35,269 bases of DNA, from assembly GCA_000828075.3 (NCBI GenBank), contig JXCB02000048.1, forward strand, positions 228,258 to 263,526, written 5' to 3'. Each line of letters opens with the position of its first letter. The stretch's first letter is position 1. The position numbers and the translations under genes are program-made. A model generated the notes under the pieces. The model had not been told where the DNA came from. It ran no database searches and was given only the letters and a program-made list of their open reading frames with translations. Source of the DNA: Tolypothrix campylonemoides VB511288. GTDB taxonomy: Bacteria; Cyanobacteriota; Cyanobacteriia; Cyanobacteriales; Nostocaceae. Below, one piece after another: positions 31,774-35,269 of this stretch.

Positions 31774-32921
31774 AAGGAATGAAAAAAGTCTGTTTCTTTC
31801 TCCTCCTTTTCTGACTCCTCCTTTTTTAAGGGATAACGGCGAGGAGAAGTTTGTGCAATCTGCTTTTTCGGATTTTTTTGCTTCTTCTTGCTTTGGCTGT
31901 GTTTCTCCTGAGCAGTACCATGAGATAAGGGGATTAGTTTCAAGTCTTTTTGTAGTTTGAGTAAATCCTCTGATGACTCTTGTAGTTGTTGTTCACCTAT
32001 TGAAATAGATTTCAGCATTACCAAACATTGACGGACTCCCAAAGCATGACGTTGCAAGTCAGATAAAGTAATAGTCCGAGCATTTCTATCACTCTCTAAA
32101 ACATCATTAAGTGTTACAGAAAGCCAATCTTTAAGAATACCTACACAACCTAAACTCCTCTCATAAAGAAATTCCCAATTAGATAATAAATCTGGCTGTT
32201 GAGGTAAAGGAAGATATTGACTAAAAGTTTGCACCACACTTTTAAACGCTTTAGCCTCTTGCGAATTATCAGCATGATACCGTTGAAAATGAATGGTTTT
32301 ACTACGTCGGCATAACTGATCTCCTAAATCAATTAAAGGTAATAAATCATAAGTTCCAGTGGGAATAATCTTCACTTGAGTTAGATTGGCTAGAGATTTG
32401 AGAGTTTCGGGTTGATCTTTTAATTTCCGACCACTAGGTAACATAGCAAGATGATGGGCTTCATCAATATAAAAAGCATCGGGAGAACGATGAATTAAAG
32501 CCGATTCCACTGCACTCCGCCACTTTGAGCAAGATTGCCCATAATTAATCTTTTTTTCGATTAAAGGTTCATTTAGTACTTTTAACAGACGAATATAAAA
32601 ATCTTTCCAATCAAACTGACTAAATTCTGGGGCTTTAGCCTCTAAACCAATTACAGGGACTTTACCCTGATTGTGCTTTAATTCAGGTAAGGCTTTCTCG
32701 GTTAGTTTTTGCTCTAAACGGCGCAGTAAGGTAGTTTTCCCTACTCCGGTTGCTCCTACTACAAAAATTAAGGAAATCCCTGGTGCTTGATAAACCGATT
32801 GCATTACTTCATTAAAAGCCTGAATTAGATGAGGATGAGCCATTGTGTAATTCACAAAAAATGTGACCCTTTCAGATGTAGAAGCTTGCAATAATTCTTG
32901 AGGTAATCGCTGTTGTTGCAT
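31770..32921 (-). CDS. tnsC: TnsC-like AAA+ transposition regulator
   Basis: 383 residues. The AAA+ motifs are clear: Walker A VVGATGVGKTTLLRRLEQKL, Walker B DAFYIDEAHHLAML, and sensor-like VKIIPTGTYDLLPL. TnsC polymerises on target DNA in an ATP-dependent way and links the target selector (TniQ) to the transposase (TnsAB). The last ~40 residues are Lys/Glu-rich (KKQKNPKKQIAQTSPRRYPLKKEESEKEEKE) and probably contact partners. The gene starts ATG three bases after the tnsAB stop and ends overlapping the expected tniQ start, so this is one operon. No lesion is seen. Confidence 0.9.
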   Translation of the reverse strand: MQQQRLPQELLQASTSERVTFFVNYTMAHPHLIQAFNEVMQSVYQAPGISLIFVVGATGVGKTTLLRRLEQKLTEKALPELKHNQGKVPVIGLEAKAPEFSQFDWKDFYIRLLKVLNEPLIEKKINYGQSCSKWRSAVESALIHRSPDAFYIDEAHHLAMLPSGRKLKDQPETLKSLANLTQVKIIPTGTYDLLPLIDLGDQLCRRSKTIHFQRYHADNSQEAKAFKSVVQTFSQYLPLPQQPDLLSNWEFLYERSLGCVGILKDWLSVTLNDVLESDRNARTITLSDLQRHALGVRQCLVMLKSISIGEQQLQESSEDLLKLQKDLKLIPLSHGTAQEKHSQSKKKQKNPKKQIAQTSPRRYPLKKEESEKEEKETDFFHSL

Positions 32922-32924
32922 TCG

Positions 32925-35269
32925 TTAAAATTCTCCGTAAGATTCAAGAGCTTCTTCATTATCAGCATTATTCTGTAAGACATCTGAATGGTCTTCACTC
33001 TCAGAAAAATAAGTCGTTTGAAGACTATTTTGAGAAAGTTGTTTTCCTTCAATCAAATTAAGTACCGTTTGATTTTCTAAAGCTTGCAAGCGTTGTTTGA
33101 GCAATTTTTCCTCGACTTGATAAGCTCCTTGTAAATGTTCCATCAATTCAGTATTAGACAAAACCGTTGCTTGACCTTGATGTCTCTTGCGTTGGCGTAA
33201 GTCAGTGCTAATTACTTGTAGTTCTTTTTCCGTGCGCCCTTGGAGATAGGGATAATGATTCGAGGTACATTCATGCCACAGCCCTTTCACATAGCAATAG
33301 GCAACACTGACATTGAACGGGTCAATTTTGACCTCAACTGCTGTTTTCTCCACTTCTGGATCGCGGAAAGCATGACACCAATAATAAATATGGTTCACTT
33401 TCACTCCCCTTCCGGGCTGTACGATTCGGGTATCGCCACTGTGAGGTGAAGGTAAGGTTAAAATTAAAAAGGTTTGGTCATATTCCAAACGACGACTTTC
33501 TCGAATACCTCCTAATTGAATACCAGTTTCATAAGCTTGAAATGGGGAAAGTCCTAAACTTGAATTAAGTCGATTATCATAAATTGAATAAGCCCATGTT
33601 TCTAATGATTGATAAAGTTCACCAATTGTCCAAACAGCCTGATGAATGGGATTGACGGACTTGGTTACTTGTCTGTTGTTTTTGAGAATTTGGGTATTTC
33701 CTTGTAATTCATGTAACCATAAGGTGTTAGTTGTTCCAAATACTCTTTCCACAGGACTTCCATAACGAGGTTCTCCTGAAGGGCGATATTTATGATTACA
33801 TTTGTAATAAGCCAAAAGTTGTTTAAAATAGACGCTGTGAAATTCTTTTCCATTATCGGTAATTATGGTTTGAGGTAATCGACCAAACCTTTTGACACAA
33901 ATCCGAATTACCATTAAACAACTACGATAACTGGGTGGTTCAAAAGAAAGATAGAGCGCTAAAATCCTTTTACTATAACCATCTACCAGAAAAGTTGCCC
34001 AACAACGACCTAAGCTGATTTGTTCACTGGAAATAGCACTACTAATATTACAAGTTGCTAGGGAAATTAAGGAACTAACTAGGTTAATATCTAAGCAAGT
34101 GTGGTCAATATGAGCATTTTCCCAAGGTAATTCTCCATCTTTAGGCATTCCACTGATTGAGTGAAAGGGCTTAGTTTGTTTGGCTACTTTTGAGCCTTGG
34201 CGGGCTTGGGTGAGTTGATAATTTTTTTGTCGTTTAATCTGCTCGCGAAACGTTTTTTCTGAGGGAGGTTTAAAGGGAGGTTGTTGTTGACTACAGGCTA
34301 ATTGAAATTCTCGATAGACTCCACTAACTCGTCTATTTTTGGCAGTAAAGTAATGTTGTTTAATGAATTCTGCCATAAAATCTAAGAGTGCTGGTTCTAG
34401 TTTTTGATGATGACCTTTATCTAAATGTTTGGGGAGTAAGCCAACGTAACCATGATTTTCTCCATATAGTTTTTGTGCTTGCTGATATTTTTGACGCCAA
34501 CGACGAATACTGCGACTGGCTTTGGTAATAGGTAGAGAATTTTCTTCTAAGTATGGTTTAATGGCTTCATAGCGAGCATTAGCGGTTTCTAAATCTTGAG
34601 GACGTGCTTTCAGCAGAAGTTTTTGAACTTTTTCGTAACTCCGAATAGAGGAATCTTCTGTTAGGTCTGATAATCCCTTTTTTTCATAGAGTTCAGCTTG
34701 TTCTCTTGTGAGGAAAATATGAACGCGGTCAGGTTCGGCTAAAGGGGCAGTATTAAAGTTGATAAAGAGCTTTTCCGAGGCAATTAAACTATTGATTTCA
34801 TCAGGACTAATTCCATTTATGGCTAATAGTAATTTGCTATAAGTTATTCCGTAAATTTCTTTTACTACAGATAATATTGTTTGATTAAGGCTCTTGTTTT
34901 CTTCTAAATCTTTTGCTTGAAAATAGGGTTCTAACCATTGATAATTTCTCAACCGAATTGTATTTTGTTCCTGATCTGTTCTGACCCGGTAGTTAAGCCC
35001 ATATTTTTGGGCATATTCCTCTCCTGGTGGACAAAACCAATTTCCGGTTTCATCTTGGACGTAGCGGTTGGGTTGGTGTTGTGCTTTTTTGATTAATTCA
35101 CTAATTGGTTTAAATTCTTCCCATCCAGCCCAGTTTACTTCGATTACGAAAAAATCAGGAGTATGCATTGTACGAACTTGGCGATCGCTTTTTGAAAAGT
35201 AATTTAATTCCAAGGGCGGCGGTTGGTCGTAATATTCTAAAACTTCTCGGTTATGCTCTAATTGGTCAA
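32925..35269 (-). CDS. tnsAB: TnsA-TnsB fusion transposase (5' end beyond window)
   Basis: The frame is open to the right edge, so the N-terminus lies outside. The visible start matches the TnsA endonuclease: YYDQPPPLELNYF, then HTPDFFVIE and WEEFKPISEL (D and ExK-type catalytic residues), then NRYVQDETGNWFCPPGEEYA. After a helical linker, the TnsB part has helix-turn-helix segments and a DDE retroviral-integrase core: Asp in NAHIDHTCLDI, Asp in TIITDNGKEFHSVYF, Glu in GSPVERVFG. A fused TnsAB is known from cyanobacterial Tn7-like elements, including type I-B and I-D CRISPR-associated ones. Fusion of both nucleases predicts cut-and-paste transposition. No cas gene lies in this window, but the upstream side is not visible. 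Confidence 0.9.
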   Translation of the reverse strand, partial: DQLEHNREVLEYYDQPPPLELNYFSKSDRQVRTMHTPDFFVIEVNWAGWEEFKPISELIKKAQHQPNRYVQDETGNWFCPPGEEYAQKYGLNYRVRTDQEQNTIRLRNYQWLEPYFQAKDLEENKSLNQTILSVVKEIYGITYSKLLLAINGISPDEINSLIASEKLFINFNTAPLAEPDRVHIFLTREQAELYEKKGLSDLTEDSSIRSYEKVQKLLLKARPQDLETANARYEAIKPYLEENSLPITKASRSIRRWRQKYQQAQKLYGENHGYVGLLPKHLDKGHHQKLEPALLDFMAEFIKQHYFTAKNRRVSGVYREFQLACSQQQPPFKPPSEKTFREQIKRQKNYQLTQARQGSKVAKQTKPFHSISGMPKDGELPWENAHIDHTCLDINLVSSLISLATCNISSAISSEQISLGRCWATFLVDGYSKRILALYLSFEPPSYRSCLMVIRICVKRFGRLPQTIITDNGKEFHSVYFKQLLAYYKCNHKYRPSGEPRYGSPVERVFGTTNTLWLHELQGNTQILKNNRQVTKSVNPIHQAVWTIGELYQSLETWAYSIYDNRLNSSLGLSPFQAYETGIQLGGIRESRRLEYDQTFLILTLPSPHSGDTRIVQPGRGVKVNHIYYWCHAFRDPEVEKTAVEVKIDPFNVSVAYCYVKGLWHECTSNHYPYLQGRTEKELQVISTDLRQRKRHQGQATVLSNTELMEHLQGAYQVEEKLLKQRLQALENQTVLNLIEGKQLSQNSLQTTYFSESEDHSDVLQNNADNEEALESYGEF

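Noticed and set aside
30821-35269. Type V-K CRISPR-associated transposon
   Set aside because: TnsA is fused to TnsB and TniQ is ~317 residues; type V-K systems lack TnsA and have a short TniQ plus Cas12k, none of which is seen.

Overview
The window looks like part of a large plasmid, or a plasmid-derived island, of a filamentous cyanobacterium of the Nostoc/Calothrix/Scytonema type. This is inferred from frequent GCGATCGC-type octamers, caspase, TPR-CHAT and WD40 giants, short heptanucleotide repeats, and a dense set of plasmid maintenance genes. No rRNA, tRNA, CRISPR array or recognisable replication initiator was seen.

Region 1 (1-21.8 kb) is an island of caspase-fold signalling genes heavily damaged by mobile DNA. 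It holds a remnant HigA-type antitoxin (128-301); a two-gene minus-strand operon (small protein plus a membrane protein that may be of the CATRA type) whose second gene is split by an IS1182-like element; a divergent caspase/nSTAND-NTPase/WD40 giant split by a 156-bp MITE; a TPR-PDZ protein; an orthocaspase with a DUF4384-like C-terminus whose upstream region is cut by an IS701-like element; a tnpB gene split by a second, identical copy of the same MITE and sitting between two ends of a lost TPR-CHAT gene; and two intact, overlapping TPR-CHAT genes. Removing one target duplication plus the element restores the reading frame exactly at the IS1182 site and at both MITE sites, so these insertions look recent.

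Region 2 (22-30.6 kb) is a plasmid backbone. It has an acidic-tailed hypothetical protein; a ParM/ParR-like pair with a heptad-repeat/palindrome at the junction; a second, divergent actin-like ATPase sharing an iteron-rich spacer with the first; two paralogous small proteins each followed by a terminator; a parA-parB operon with a 4-bp overlap; and a single-stranded DNA binding protein lacking the usual acidic tip next to a small protein that does end in such a tip. Three ATPases that could drive DNA segregation therefore lie within about 6 kb.

Region 3 (30.7 kb to the right edge) is a Tn7-like transposition operon: a TnsA-TnsB fusion (5' end outside the window), the AAA+ regulator TnsC, and a TniQ-family target selector. 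The tniQ gene has a one-base frameshift just after its expected start, which overlaps the tnsC stop as ATGA. Just beyond the tniQ stop lie two perfect 24-bp direct repeats, 27 bp apart, that look like TnsB-binding sites near a transposon end. No cas genes are visible.

The likely functions form two themes: a caspase/CHAT/STAND cell-death or conflict arsenal now partly disabled, and layered plasmid maintenance and mobility. Product names rest on motifs read by eye and recalled family features; no database search was run.
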